Source of the DNA: UBA1723 sp045642085
GTDB lineage: Bacteria; Bacteroidota; Bacteroidia; Bacteroidales; Paludibacteraceae
Direction of reading: 5' to 3'
DNA: 28,492 bases
Assembly (NCBI GenBank): GCA_045642085.1
Contig: JAZUIF010000077.1
Location: 1 to 28,492 of the forward strand
Each line of letters opens with the position of its first letter. Within the stretch, counting starts at the first letter, position 1. The notes under the pieces are model-generated. The model saw only the letters and a program-made list of their open reading frames with translations. It was not told where the DNA came from and did not search any database. Positions 1-6,809 of this stretch are shown piece by piece. Position numbers and translations under genes: made by a program.

Positions 1-261
1 CGAAAATATTCATAAAACGCTGATTCTGCGAAAAATAAATTTTAAAGGTTTTTAACACTAAAATGCCACATGTTGCGGAATTTGGCAAAAATTTGAGGTG
101 GCGTGTCAACGTTAACGTCATCGTCATCGTTTTTTTACACGGATTATCATGAATTCGTCACGAATTTCACATTAATCTTTATTTTCGAACAAGGACTTCT
201 CGGACAGAACGGATAATTTAGATTTAATTCATCGAATTTTTTTAATATTATGTTCAAACAT
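1..261. other. Gene-free left flank
   Basis: No credible coding region is visible here. The stretch is AT-rich and lies beyond the terminator of the leftward operon. It contains a hexamer repeat (105-128) and a palindrome TATGTTCAAACATA at 249-262. Read on the minus strand, the palindrome includes TATGTTTG, which fits the TAnnTTTG -7 element and could start a leftward transcript leaving the window. No -33 element is recognisable because that position falls in the terminator hairpin, so the promoter reading is weak. Confidence 0.4.
105..128. repeat. Short hexamer repeat, first copy
   Basis: Four hexamers in a row, GTCAAC GTTAAC GTCATC GTCATC. The first 21 bases recur exactly, in inverted orientation, at 8998-9018, where the reverse-complement series continues in the same 6-base rhythm. 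This copy lies between genes. Nothing in the sequence identifies its role. Confidence 0.6.
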
Positions 262-294
262 AAAAAATAGAGACGCCGCATTGCGACGTCTCTA
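262..294 (-). terminator. Rho-independent terminator of the leftward operon
   Basis: On the minus strand the arms TAGAGACG and CGTCTCTA enclose a short loop and are followed directly by TTTTTTATG. It lies just past the stop of the 53-codon gene at 317 and closes the three-gene operon. Confidence 0.8.
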
Positions 295-316
295 CATTAT
301 TTCGGATTTCGGATAT

Positions 317-478
317 TTATTTTCCTATCATTGACCTTACTGCATCAAAGATCTCTGGCCATGACATCAACTGCTTGTCTACTCCATTCTGATTCAAAAC
401 ATACATCAATGCTCCAAATCCTACAGCAAACAATATCACAAGGAAGTATTTTACTCCTGGTTTTAATCTTGAACTCAT
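317..478 (-). CDS. Small membrane protein, 53 residues
   Basis: Third and last gene of the leftward operon, starting 25 bases after the stop of the coiled-coil gene (504) and ending about 20 bases before the terminator. The product begins MSSRLKPGVKYFLVILF. It has one hydrophobic segment at about residues 10-28 preceded by basic residues, then a short polar tail ending in MIGK, as for a single-pass inner-membrane peptide. The codon use is ordinary for the region. The first 30 residues resemble the membrane-anchor start of periplasmic substrate-binding proteins found beside stress genes in Bacteroidetes, so it could be a shortened relative of such a gene; this is inference from memory. Function is unknown. 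Confidence 0.65.
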   Translation of the reverse strand: MSSRLKPGVKYFLVILFAVGFGALMYVLNQNGVDKQLMSWPEIFDAVRSMIGK

Positions 479-503
479 AATCTAATCAATAATCAGTTAA
501 CAA

Positions 504-1556
504 TTAGAAATATCTACGCTCAGATGAAGAGCTTGAAGAACTTGAAGTTGCTTTCTCTGGCTCTGGTCCCTCTGAGAAAATTGCATCAGACGCTGATGAT
601 CCAAAATTAGATGAAGAAGCTGAATCCTTCTTAGAAGAATTGAACAATCCATCAATTCCGTATGTCTCATAACGCTTCAACAACTCATCCGCACGAGCTG
701 ATGCAACTGCATTGTCGACATTAATCTGGCTCAAGATACCTCCTGTCTCCTCGATGACAGTTGTCATCTCACCTAGACGCTGAGATATGTCGTCTGCCAT
801 ATAATCCATCGCACGTGTGAATGTCTCCATCTGGTCTGGATCTCCTTTCAAGATAGACATCATTGAAGAGAATGCCTTATGCTGCTCCTTGATTGAGCGA
901 TACTCATCCTCACGTTCCTTAACCTCATTCTTTGTGTCCTCTACAGTAAGATCGGCAGCACGTTTCAATTGCTGCAAGATAGCATACCACTTCTTCGACT
1001 CTTCCAATCTTGCAGTACGACGCTCAACAGCTTCCTTCAAACGTACAATCTGACGCTCAGCAACGGCTGCACTACCCTTGTCTCCTTGCTTGTTGTAAAC
1101 CTCAAGACGACGAAAGTTTGTCATCAACTCCTCTTTCTTAGCAGCAAGTTCTTTCTCCGACTGCATCATCAAACCGCGCATTGTACCCATGTGCTTCTGA
1201 ATCTCCTGGATCTTCTTCTCCATCTCCAAGATCTTCTTGCGGACAATCGCAATCGGATCAATTTCGATGATAAGTCCAGTAAGCTTTCTCATCAACATGA
1301 AATATGCGTTTGAGCATAGTTCCTGAAATTTCTTATTTGTTAGCAAGAATCCAATTCCCGCAATCACACCTACAAGAGCAGCCAACGTGATTACGTTTGA
1401 CGCCAATGTGATTAGAAATGGCAATACCTGATACAATAGCATTAGTCCACCGACAGCTGCTACTCCAGCTACAATCTTTCCCAAAGTGCCACCTGGTTTT
1501 TCCCAAGGAGATACTTTATGCTCGTCATTGACTGGTGGTAAATTATTAAATTCCAT
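504..1556 (-). CDS. Membrane-anchored coiled-coil protein of unknown function
   Basis: A 350-residue protein, second gene of the operon. A short Pro-rich N-terminus is followed by hydrophobic segments at about residues 26-50 and 52-72, which look like a membrane hairpin. A long charged helical region covers about 100-235 with strong coiled-coil character. The rest is Ala/Glu-rich, and the tail at about 310-350 is mostly Ser ending in RRYF. The long helical part with a late MxDDI segment loosely recalls PspA/Vipp1-type envelope-stress proteins, but those usually lack two membrane segments, so no family is claimed. ATG at 1556 is the natural start, 19 bases after the stop of the upstream gene. 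It probably works at the inner membrane with the 235-residue partner. Confidence 0.85.
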   Translation of the reverse strand: MEFNNLPPVNDEHKVSPWEKPGGTLGKIVAGVAAVGGLMLLYQVLPFLITLASNVITLAALVGVIAGIGFLLTNKKFQELCSNAYFMLMRKLTGLIIEIDPIAIVRKKILEMEKKIQEIQKHMGTMRGLMMQSEKELAAKKEELMTNFRRLEVYNKQGDKGSAAVAERQIVRLKEAVERRTARLEESKKWYAILQQLKRAADLTVEDTKNEVKEREDEYRSIKEQHKAFSSMMSILKGDPDQMETFTRAMDYMADDISQRLGEMTTVIEETGGILSQINVDNAVASARADELLKRYETYGIDGLFNSSKKDSASSSNFGSSASDAIFSEGPEPEKATSSSSSSSSERRYF

Positions 1557-1575
1557 ATCGTTATTTATTATTCAA

Positions 1576-2283
1576 TTATTCATTTAACGCTTCTTCAAGT
1601 TTAGCACCATCCATTCTTAATTTTCCAATCATGAAGTCGACGGTAGCATTAAACTCTCTCTTCTTCTTCTCGCAGTCGGTCTTTACTGCAGCCACTTGAG
1701 TTTCTTGTTCCTGAGAAAAAGCTTTCAACTTTGCCAATTTTTCCTCTAATTCAGCAATCTCTTTTTTTGCTTTTTCGACAGCCTCCTCACGAGCGACAAC
1801 CTGCTCCTGCCATAGTTTGTTAAACTGTGCTGTGCCATTAGCTCTCTCATCCTCTATATATTGAATATAAGTAAGGATACTCTGCAATATCTGCTTTTTA
1901 GAAAGCGATGGAGACGCGGCCTTCAATGTAGCAAAGCTGACTGAGAATCGCATTTTCTCATCAGGTATACTTTTCAAAAGGACCTCGTCATTTGCCGCCT
2001 TTTTCAACTCAAGATAATCCGGACCAGGAAGATTCTTTTCATCAAGCATTGCGATGATGTTATCAAGAATACCCTCATCAATCTGTGAATCGTCAACATT
2101 GCTATCAGCTGTCTTGAATTCAGCACCAGTCGACACTGGTTGTGAAGCAGCCGTATTCTCCTCTGGCTTAGGCTCCACAGGAGCTGCCTTAGGTGTGGAT
2201 TTTGGCTCTTCTCGTCTTACCGGACGTCCTTTTTCGTCGACTTCCTCAAACAACAAATTTTTTATTCCCTTAAAAAGTCCCAT
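1576..2283 (-). CDS. Coiled-coil protein of unknown function, operon leader gene
   Basis: A 235-residue soluble protein, first gene of the leftward operon. The N-terminus MGLFKGIKNLLFEE could be an amphipathic membrane-touching helix. It is followed by a Pro/Ala/Glu-rich linker (about 22-60), a compact helical region (about 65-150), and a strongly charged coiled coil (about 160-220, rich in EKAKKEIAELEEKL-type heptads). No catalytic motif is visible. A TTG-N19-TACTTTTG promoter sits 56 bases upstream. Shared transcription with a membrane coiled-coil protein suggests the two assemble together, perhaps as an envelope-associated scaffold; this is inference only. Confidence 0.85.
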   Translation of the reverse strand: MGLFKGIKNLLFEEVDEKGRPVRREEPKSTPKAAPVEPKPEENTAASQPVSTGAEFKTADSNVDDSQIDEGILDNIIAMLDEKNLPGPDYLELKKAANDEVLLKSIPDEKMRFSVSFATLKAASPSLSKKQILQSILTYIQYIEDERANGTAQFNKLWQEQVVAREEAVEKAKKEIAELEEKLAKLKAFSQEQETQVAAVKTDCEKKKREFNATVDFMIGKLRMDGAKLEEALNE

Positions 2284-2338
2284 ATTATCACTTATTCATA
2301 ATAATAATACGAAAATCGCATTATATCTAAAAATTTCT

Positions 2339-2368
2339 CAAAAGTACATATTTAGGCAAAATTGGCAA
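2339..2368 (-). promoter_or_regulatory. Bacteroidetes-type promoter of the coiled-coil operon
   Basis: On the minus strand TTG (2366-2368) is followed after 19 bases by TACTTTTG (2339-2346), matching the TTG/TAnnTTTG consensus of the Bacteroidetes primary sigma factor. The expected transcript start is about 2332, giving a leader of about 50 bases. Confidence 0.7.
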
Positions 2369-2452
2369 AAATTTAACTTACGATTTTTCGAAGAGTAGTG
2401 TCGAATTTAACTTTTTTATACAAAACGACAAAGACAAAGACGAAAACCAAAA

Positions 2453-2490
2453 CGAAAAAGGGCAAGAGATTGCTCCCCTGCCCTTTTTAT
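2453..2490 (-). terminator. Terminator of the AICAR formyltransferase gene
   Basis: On the minus strand AAAAAGGGCA pairs with TGCCCTTTTT across a 14-base loop; the 3' arm ends in a T-run. It is 38 bases past the stop codon at 2529. Confidence 0.85.
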
Positions 2491-2528
2491 ATTTCATCCG
2501 CACGACGTGATTTACACGCCACCACCAA

Positions 2529-3701
2529 TTAATGGTGGAATAGACGGATTCCTGTAAATGTCATAGTGATACCAAGACGGTCGCAGCACTCGATAACATT
2601 GTCATCACGTACTGAACCACCAGGCTGTGCAATATACTTAACACCACTCTTGTTTGCTCTCTCGATGTTATCTCCGAATGGGAAGAATGCATCTGATCCA
2701 AGAGCTACATCTGTCATAGTATCCAACCATGCACGCTTCTCCTCACGTGTGATAGGTTCTGGCTTCTCAGTAAAGAAGTTCTCCCATACACCATCAGCTA
2801 GGACATCCATGTAGTCGTCTGAGATATAAACGTCGATTGTGTTGTCACGATCAGCACGCTTGATTCCTGGCTTGAATGGAAGTGCCATCACCTTTGGATT
2901 CTGACGAAGATACCAGATATCTGCCTTGTTACCAGCAAGACGAGTACAGTGGATACGGCTCTGCTGTCCAGCTCCGATTCCGATTGCCTGTCCGTCTTTA
3001 GCGTAGCAAACTGAATTTGACTGTGTATACTTAAGAGTGATAAGTGCGATCAAAAGGTCACGCTTAGCCGACTCTGGGAAATTCTTCAACTTAGTAGGGA
3101 ACTCCTTGAACAAAGACTCGTCGATCTTCAACTCGTTTCTACCCTGCTCAAAAGTAACACCGAACACCTGCTTTCTCTCAATTGGATTAGGACGGTAGTT
3201 AGTGTCCATCTTGATAATACAGTAAGTACCCTTACGTTTTGCCTTCAAGATCTCAAGAGCCTCTGGAGTATAGTCTGGTGCGATAACACCGTCACTTACC
3301 TCACGCGAAATCAAATCTGCAGTCTGCTTGTCGCAAGTGTCAGACAATGCGATGAAATCACCGAAAGAAGACATACGGTCTGCACCACGAGCACGAGCGT
3401 ATGCTGTAGTCAATGGGCTAAGCTCCTTATCGTCGACAAAATAGATCTTCTTCAATGTGTCCGACATTGGCACTGCGACTGCCGCACCTGCAGGACTTAC
3501 GTGTTTGAACGATGCTGCAGCAGGAAGACCAGTAGCAGCCTTTAGCTCAGTAACAAGCTGCCAAGAGTTGAATGCGTCTAGAAGGTTGATATAACCTGGA
3601 CGGCCACACAATACCTCAATTGGCAACTCACCCTCCTCCATAAAAATACGGGAAGGCTTCTGGTTGGGATTACAACCATATTTCAATTCCATTTCTTTCA
3701 T
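2529..3701 (-). CDS. Phosphoribosylaminoimidazolecarboxamide (AICAR) formyltransferase, stand-alone
   Basis: A 390-residue cytoplasmic enzyme of purine synthesis. It transfers a formyl group from 10-formyltetrahydrofolate to AICAR, the penultimate step to IMP. The sequence corresponds to the AICAR transformylase half of PurH: FKHVSPAGAA at 65-74 holds the family's catalytic Lys-His pair (K66, H67), GIGAGQQSRI and RLAGNKADIW follow, and QPGGSVRDDNVI is near the C-terminus. The usual N-terminal IMP cyclohydrolase (MGS-like) domain of bifunctional PurH (over 500 residues in all) is absent, and the start MKEMELKYGCNPNQKP is intact, so this is not a truncation. Shorter forms of this kind exist in several anaerobes. 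ATG at 3701 is preferred; a second in-frame ATG lies three codons in. The gene is monocistronic with its own promoter and terminator. Confidence 0.9.
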   Translation of the reverse strand: MKEMELKYGCNPNQKPSRIFMEEGELPIEVLCGRPGYINLLDAFNSWQLVTELKAATGLPAAASFKHVSPAGAAVAVPMSDTLKKIYFVDDKELSPLTTAYARARGADRMSSFGDFIALSDTCDKQTADLISREVSDGVIAPDYTPEALEILKAKRKGTYCIIKMDTNYRPNPIERKQVFGVTFEQGRNELKIDESLFKEFPTKLKNFPESAKRDLLIALITLKYTQSNSVCYAKDGQAIGIGAGQQSRIHCTRLAGNKADIWYLRQNPKVMALPFKPGIKRADRDNTIDVYISDDYMDVLADGVWENFFTEKPEPITREEKRAWLDTMTDVALGSDAFFPFGDNIERANKSGVKYIAQPGGSVRDDNVIECCDRLGITMTFTGIRLFHH

Positions 3702-3726
3702 TAGGAAAGTATTTTAAATTTGGGTG

Positions 3727-3734
3727 CAAAGATA
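3727..3734 (-). promoter_or_regulatory. -7 element of the formyltransferase promoter
   Basis: Minus-strand TATCTTTG followed by CACCC fits TAnnTTTG. It sits 26 bases before the start codon at 3701. No TTG is found at the usual 18-21 base spacing, so only the -7 element is claimed. Confidence 0.55.
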
Positions 3735-3884
3735 GAAATAAATGCGAAATTTTTAATACAAAAATGAAAATTAGTATACAATCTAGATATCAACATCTTA
3801 ATTATAAAGCGAACTCATTCTTCATTCCTGTTTTCCTTCATACATTCATATCTGAAGGTATATAAATAGCAGTTGTCTAAAAAA

Positions 3885-3919
3885 TAAAAAAGCAAAAAGT
3901 CATAAGACTCTTTGCTTAT
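3885..3919 (-). terminator. Terminator of the 74-residue membrane protein gene
   Basis: On the minus strand AAGCAAAGAGTC and GACTTTTTGCTT form a 12-bp stem with loop TTAT, followed by TTTTATTTTTT. It is placed 18 bases after the stop at 3937, which supports the small gene being real. Confidence 0.85.
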
Positions 3920-3936
3920 ATCCGTATCAAACTTCT

Positions 3937-4161
3937 TTATCCTAAAGAATTTGTAATCAAACTAAATGAAAGCAATAGGCACCTTGACAAACCTAAAGCG
4001 AAAAGCACATAGAATAATGTCAGCGCAGTATACTTAGCTCTACTGCCATTCATCTTAGGCAATGCCAGTTTCCATATTAGGTATGATATCATAATAAGAA
4101 CCGCAAGTACGACTATAACTAGAAATACTCCGATTGCACAAAAAACATATTTCTGCTCCAT
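3937..4161 (-). CDS. Small two-pass membrane protein of unknown function, 74 residues
   Basis: The product starts MEQKYVFCAIGVF. It has hydrophobic segments at about residues 5-30 and 45-65, separated by a short basic loop (KMNGSRAKY), typical of a small integral membrane protein with both ends on the same side. The ATG at 4161 is preferred over an in-frame TTG at 4167. The gene starts only 12 bases beyond the tRNA terminator and is followed by a strong terminator. No promoter is visible between it and the tRNA gene, so it may be expressed by read-through from tRNA-Asp. No family is recognised. Confidence 0.65.
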   Translation of the reverse strand: MEQKYVFCAIGVFLVIVVLAVLIMISYLIWKLALPKMNGSRAKYTALTLFYVLFALGLSRCLLLSFSLITNSLG

Positions 4162-4172
4162 AATCAATTAAC

Positions 4173-4203
4173 AAAAAAAGGAGTCCTTCTTTGAACTCCT
4201 TTA
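4173..4203 (-). terminator. Terminator downstream of tRNA-Asp
   Basis: On the minus strand AAAGGAGT and ACTCCTTT form an 8-bp stem followed by TTTTG. It begins directly after the tRNA 3' end and ends 11 bases before the small membrane gene. Read-through would let that gene be expressed from the tRNA promoter. Confidence 0.75.
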
Positions 4204-4204
4204 G

Positions 4205-4278
4205 CGGTATGGACGGGACTCGAACCCGCGACCCCATGCGTGACAGGCATGTATTCTAACCAGCTGAACTACCACACC
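4205..4278 (-). tRNA. tRNA-Asp (anticodon GUC)
   Basis: The minus strand gives a full cloverleaf of 74 nt. The acceptor arms GGTGTGG and CCATACC pair with one G-U, the discriminator is G, and CCA is not encoded. The anticodon stem CATGC/GCATG encloses the loop CTGTCAC, placing GTC as anticodon (4242-4244). The T arm GCGGGTTCGAGTCCCGT carries the invariant TTCGAGTC. A good promoter lies upstream and a terminator follows. Confidence 0.97.
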
Positions 4279-4305
4279 AACATGCTTTCCTTTGGATTGC
4301 GAGTG

Positions 4306-4335
4306 CAAAATTAATACATTTTTCTTTACCTGCAA
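4306..4335 (-). promoter_or_regulatory. Promoter of tRNA-Asp
   Basis: Minus-strand TTG (4333-4335), 19-base spacer, TAATTTTG (4306-4313) match the Bacteroidetes consensus fully. The expected start is a little over 20 bases before the mature tRNA 5' end at 4278. Confidence 0.8.
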
Positions 4336-4603
4336 ATCTTTTTGCGATTTTTTTCATTTACAAATGGAAATTTATCATAATCACACTCATATTAGCACTA
4401 ACTCATATAATCATAATATAGTAACTTCATATTCTATACTTATATAATATGTATATATTTTTCATCCTGCTGTCACGACGAGCCATCTCTTTTAATCACA
4501 ACAACATCGTGGCAACACAGTACGAATTCACCAAAACACACAACAATTTGTACAACAGCATCAATAATATTTCAAAATTCATACTTTTTTTCCTCATTTA
4601 TAG
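4314..4603. other. AT-rich spacer with no gene
   Basis: Very AT-rich sequence between the tRNA-Asp promoter and the promoter of the putative non-coding RNA. One 65-codon open frame (4449-4646) exists, but its composition is that of random AT-rich DNA and it runs through the RNA promoter, so it is not called as a gene. Confidence 0.6.
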
Positions 4604-4632
4604 TTGCATTCAAAAAAAATTATATATATTTG
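4604..4632 (+). promoter_or_regulatory. Promoter of the putative structured RNA
   Basis: TTG (4604-4606), 18-base spacer, TATATTTG (4625-4632) followed by CACTTAGG: a full Bacteroidetes consensus promoter. No protein gene begins downstream in this orientation; the next plus-strand gene starts at 6810 beyond a terminator. Confidence 0.75.
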
Positions 4633-4638
4633 CACTTA

Positions 4639-4942
4639 GGAAATAAAACAAGAAGGATTTAATACTGTTTTAATTATCTATTAGAATCACAGAAATACAA
4701 GCGATAATGCTCAGTTTGTATATTAAATCCCGACACCGTGCTAATAATTTAGGTTTCCAACGGTAAAATTTGCATTAATCTTTCAAGTTTATATATAAAA
4801 CTAAAAGGTTTTCATTCCGTTATTATTCTTCTACATGGAAGATGAACGCGATTGGGGCCTGAGAAGGATTCAGACTTTAAGGACTAAACAATAACATTCA
4901 TAGAAGACATTCCGTTGTGAAACGGGATGTTTTCGCTTTTTA
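4639..4942 (+). ncRNA. Putative structured non-coding RNA, about 300 nt, family not recognised
   Basis: The segment is bounded by a consensus promoter (4604-4632) and an intrinsic terminator (4908-4942), with no convincing protein gene between. Its 5' part can form a long hairpin: GGATTTAAT near 4655 pairs with ATTAAATCC near 4720, with AGCGATAATGCT as an inner hairpin. Downstream, ACCGT/ACGGT (about 4736-4763), AGTTT/AAACT (about 4790) and TCTTC/GAAGA (about 4828-4842) can pair. CATTCCGTT occurs twice (4813-4821 and 4908-4916), and either copy could pair with AACGGGATG in the terminator. A 19-codon frame beginning MEDERDWG lies at 4835-4894. Bacteroidales 6S RNA is a possible identity, but I cannot match it from sequence alone; tmRNA, RNase P and SRP signatures are not seen. 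Confidence 0.55.
4908..4942 (+). terminator. Terminator of the putative structured RNA
   Basis: CATTCCGT and ACGGGATG form an 8-bp stem with one G-U, and TTTTCGCTTTTT follows. It closes the transcription unit that starts near 4639. Confidence 0.75.
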
Positions 4943-5018
4943 AATCGTACGTATTCTTTGATAACAAAATACTCCGAATCCGACAACACATGGGATTGAT
5001 TCAGGCAAACATAAGAAT

Positions 5019-5039
5019 GGACAACCACAAGGGTTGCCC
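5019..5039 (-). terminator. Hairpin after the lamin-tail gene, possible terminator
   Basis: On the minus strand GGGCAACC and GGTTGTCC form an 8-bp stem with loop CTTGT, starting 8 bases after the stop codon at 5047. There is no T-run, so termination would be weak; it may instead be a repeat-derived hairpin protecting the mRNA 3' end. Confidence 0.4.
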
Positions 5040-5046
5040 CTACGAG

Positions 5047-6729
5047 TCATCGTTCTCCTATTGTGCAAATTAAATTCTTACGGATTCTTTCTCCATCTTC
5101 TGCCACTGCTTCAAACACCAGCACGTATATTCCTGTGGACAAAGCCTCCCCATTATCATCTATGCCGTTCCATCTCCACACTCCTTCCCGATCCAACAAC
5201 TGATAATCAAAAATCGTGCATATCTGCTTGCCATATCTGTCGAAGCAAAGCAATGTCCCCTTGAAATTTGGTTTGGGGAATGAATACGTAATTATGATTT
5301 CAGGAAAATCCGATGTAATAAAACTTTGAGCACAATTGATCTCTTCTGTTTTCTCAGTCGACGCTGAATTTCTTTTACAAGGCGTTGCCCCTCCACATTC
5401 ATCAGATGCTGATACCCATTCTTCTCCATCAAATGAGACTCTCTCCAGACTCCGTCCTTTGTCGACATAAGAGAACTGGCTATGCATCTTCGGGTCATAC
5501 TCAAACTCATCCATCACATTCTCTTTACGATCAAGCAGCACAACATTAACTCCAGAATTACTCAATGCAGGCATTTTAGTCAAATTGAAAGAGACTGAAT
5601 TGTCTTCACAATCATAATTAGAACATACATTTTCGATATCTCTGCTTAATATAATATATGTATGGGGAGGAATAGCGTCGTTCATGTCGACAGAAAACGG
5701 CGTGATATAATTGAGATTTCCGTTTGCTTTTCGAGTCGCAATCGACAACGATTTAGCCGAAATCCATTTGTCACTCTTATTATATAGTTCCACAAACTCG
5801 CTTCCATCAGCAGCCACATCAAAAAGAATCTCATTCAAAATCACATCTCCTTTTTTCGCATCTTCCGAAAAATAGATATTCAGCACAGTATCGGCAGAGC
5901 AATTGCCTCGTATGTCGCAAGAGGAAATAGAAATTTCTTTGCGACCTCCATTCAATGGCAAATTTCTAAATTTTGACACAAATTCATCGCTTCCTAAAAA
6001 TTTAAATGCATCATCAATGTCGACATGAACAGACTCAACCTTTATCTTTTCACTCCACACAACACTAATCATCGAGTCATTTCTCTCAATTTTAGAGACA
6101 TACGGAGGATCATAGTCTACGAAATCTGTATGAATAGAGATAGAATCAAACGAAAAATGCTTTGTACGTGTTTTAGAAAAATGCGGATTCAGAATAAAAT
6201 ACGAGGAAGTCTCGATATCCTTATCATAAGCTGTAAAGTCGACAATATACTCCTCGTCTTCATTGATTTTGCTCATCACTTTCCAATTCCCGTCACCATC
6301 AGTCTGCACAACGACATCATACTGCACCGTACTGAAATTCAACCTTTTCTTCTGGGAGGCCCCCAACTTTTTCTGAACACCATCCATAGATCTCCACAAC
6401 GCAATCTCATCGCTAGACTTGCCCAACAGAAGATAATAGCCAGAAAGTGTCGAATCAGCCACGTCAGCAGAAGACGAAGCCAGATAGGCAGCGAGATAAT
6501 TAGAGGAAGAAGGATTCAAATCCATCCTGCCACACAAACGCCAGGTGGTCGAAATGATAGCATCTGATTTTGTCGAAATCGACACTGAAGATTGCGTCTT
6601 CTCAGCATTAAGCCTCAACGATTGATCTTCAACTTTGAAAGATGTACTGTCGCCCAACCAAACATTTTTCCATTCTGCATCTGCAAAATGCATGACAAAA
6701 CAATAAATTAAACCAATAAATAACTTCAT
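5047..6729 (-). CDS. Secreted lamin-tail-domain protein with FlgD/CHU_C-like C-terminus
   Basis: A 560-residue exported protein. The signal peptide MKLFIGLIYCFVMHFADA fixes the start at ATG 6729 rather than the in-frame TTG at 6759. Residues about 20-205 form a beta-rich region like a concanavalin A-type module. Residues about 294-450 match a lamin tail domain: DVILNEILFD, GSEFVELYNKSD and a late SLERV segment. The end (about 475-560) carries DRYGK, WRWNGIDDNGEALSTGIYVLV, which is typical of the FlgD Ig-like or gliding-associated CHU_C fold that often serves as the T9SS export signal in Bacteroidetes. A role at the cell surface is likely; the binding target is unknown. It is transcribed divergently from asd. 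Confidence 0.85.
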   Translation of the reverse strand: MKLFIGLIYCFVMHFADAEWKNVWLGDSTSFKVEDQSLRLNAEKTQSSVSISTKSDAIISTTWRLCGRMDLNPSSSNYLAAYLASSSADVADSTLSGYYLLLGKSSDEIALWRSMDGVQKKLGASQKKRLNFSTVQYDVVVQTDGDGNWKVMSKINEDEEYIVDFTAYDKDIETSSYFILNPHFSKTRTKHFSFDSISIHTDFVDYDPPYVSKIERNDSMISVVWSEKIKVESVHVDIDDAFKFLGSDEFVSKFRNLPLNGGRKEISISSCDIRGNCSADTVLNIYFSEDAKKGDVILNEILFDVAADGSEFVELYNKSDKWISAKSLSIATRKANGNLNYITPFSVDMNDAIPPHTYIILSRDIENVCSNYDCEDNSVSFNLTKMPALSNSGVNVVLLDRKENVMDEFEYDPKMHSQFSYVDKGRSLERVSFDGEEWVSASDECGGATPCKRNSASTEKTEEINCAQSFITSDFPEIIITYSFPKPNFKGTLLCFDRYGKQICTIFDYQLLDREGVWRWNGIDDNGEALSTGIYVLVFEAVAEDGERIRKNLICTIGER

Positions 6730-6743
6730 ATTATAATTTTTAC

Positions 6744-6751
6744 TAATTTTG
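6744..6751 (+). promoter_or_regulatory. -7 element of the asd promoter
   Basis: TAATTTTG followed by CACC fits TAnnTTTG on the plus strand, 58 bases before the asd start. No clear TTG is found at the -33 position. It faces the minus-strand promoter at 6775-6803. Confidence 0.55.
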
Positions 6752-6774
6752 CACCTCAAAGGCTAATCCGCCTA

Positions 6775-6803
6775 CAAAAGTAAGAAAAATTTTAATAAAA
6801 CAA
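6775..6803 (-). promoter_or_regulatory. Promoter of the lamin-tail gene
   Basis: Minus-strand TTG (6801-6803), 18-base spacer and TACTTTTG (6775-6782). The start would be near 6768, giving a leader of about 40 bases to ATG 6729. The -33 part lies just before the asd start codon. Confidence 0.65.
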
Positions 6804-6809
6804 TAAAAA

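Noticed and set aside
4449..4646. 65-codon open frame in the spacer before the RNA
   Set aside because: AT-rich composition, no domain, overlaps the RNA promoter; consistent with chance.
4639..4942. tmRNA, RNase P RNA or SRP RNA as identity of the structured RNA
   Set aside because: No tRNA-like ends or tag frame, no RNase P core motif and no GGAAG-type SRP loop were found.
6025..6567. 180-codon plus-strand frame
   Set aside because: Lies entirely antisense to the lamin-tail gene, whose signal peptide and domains are clear.
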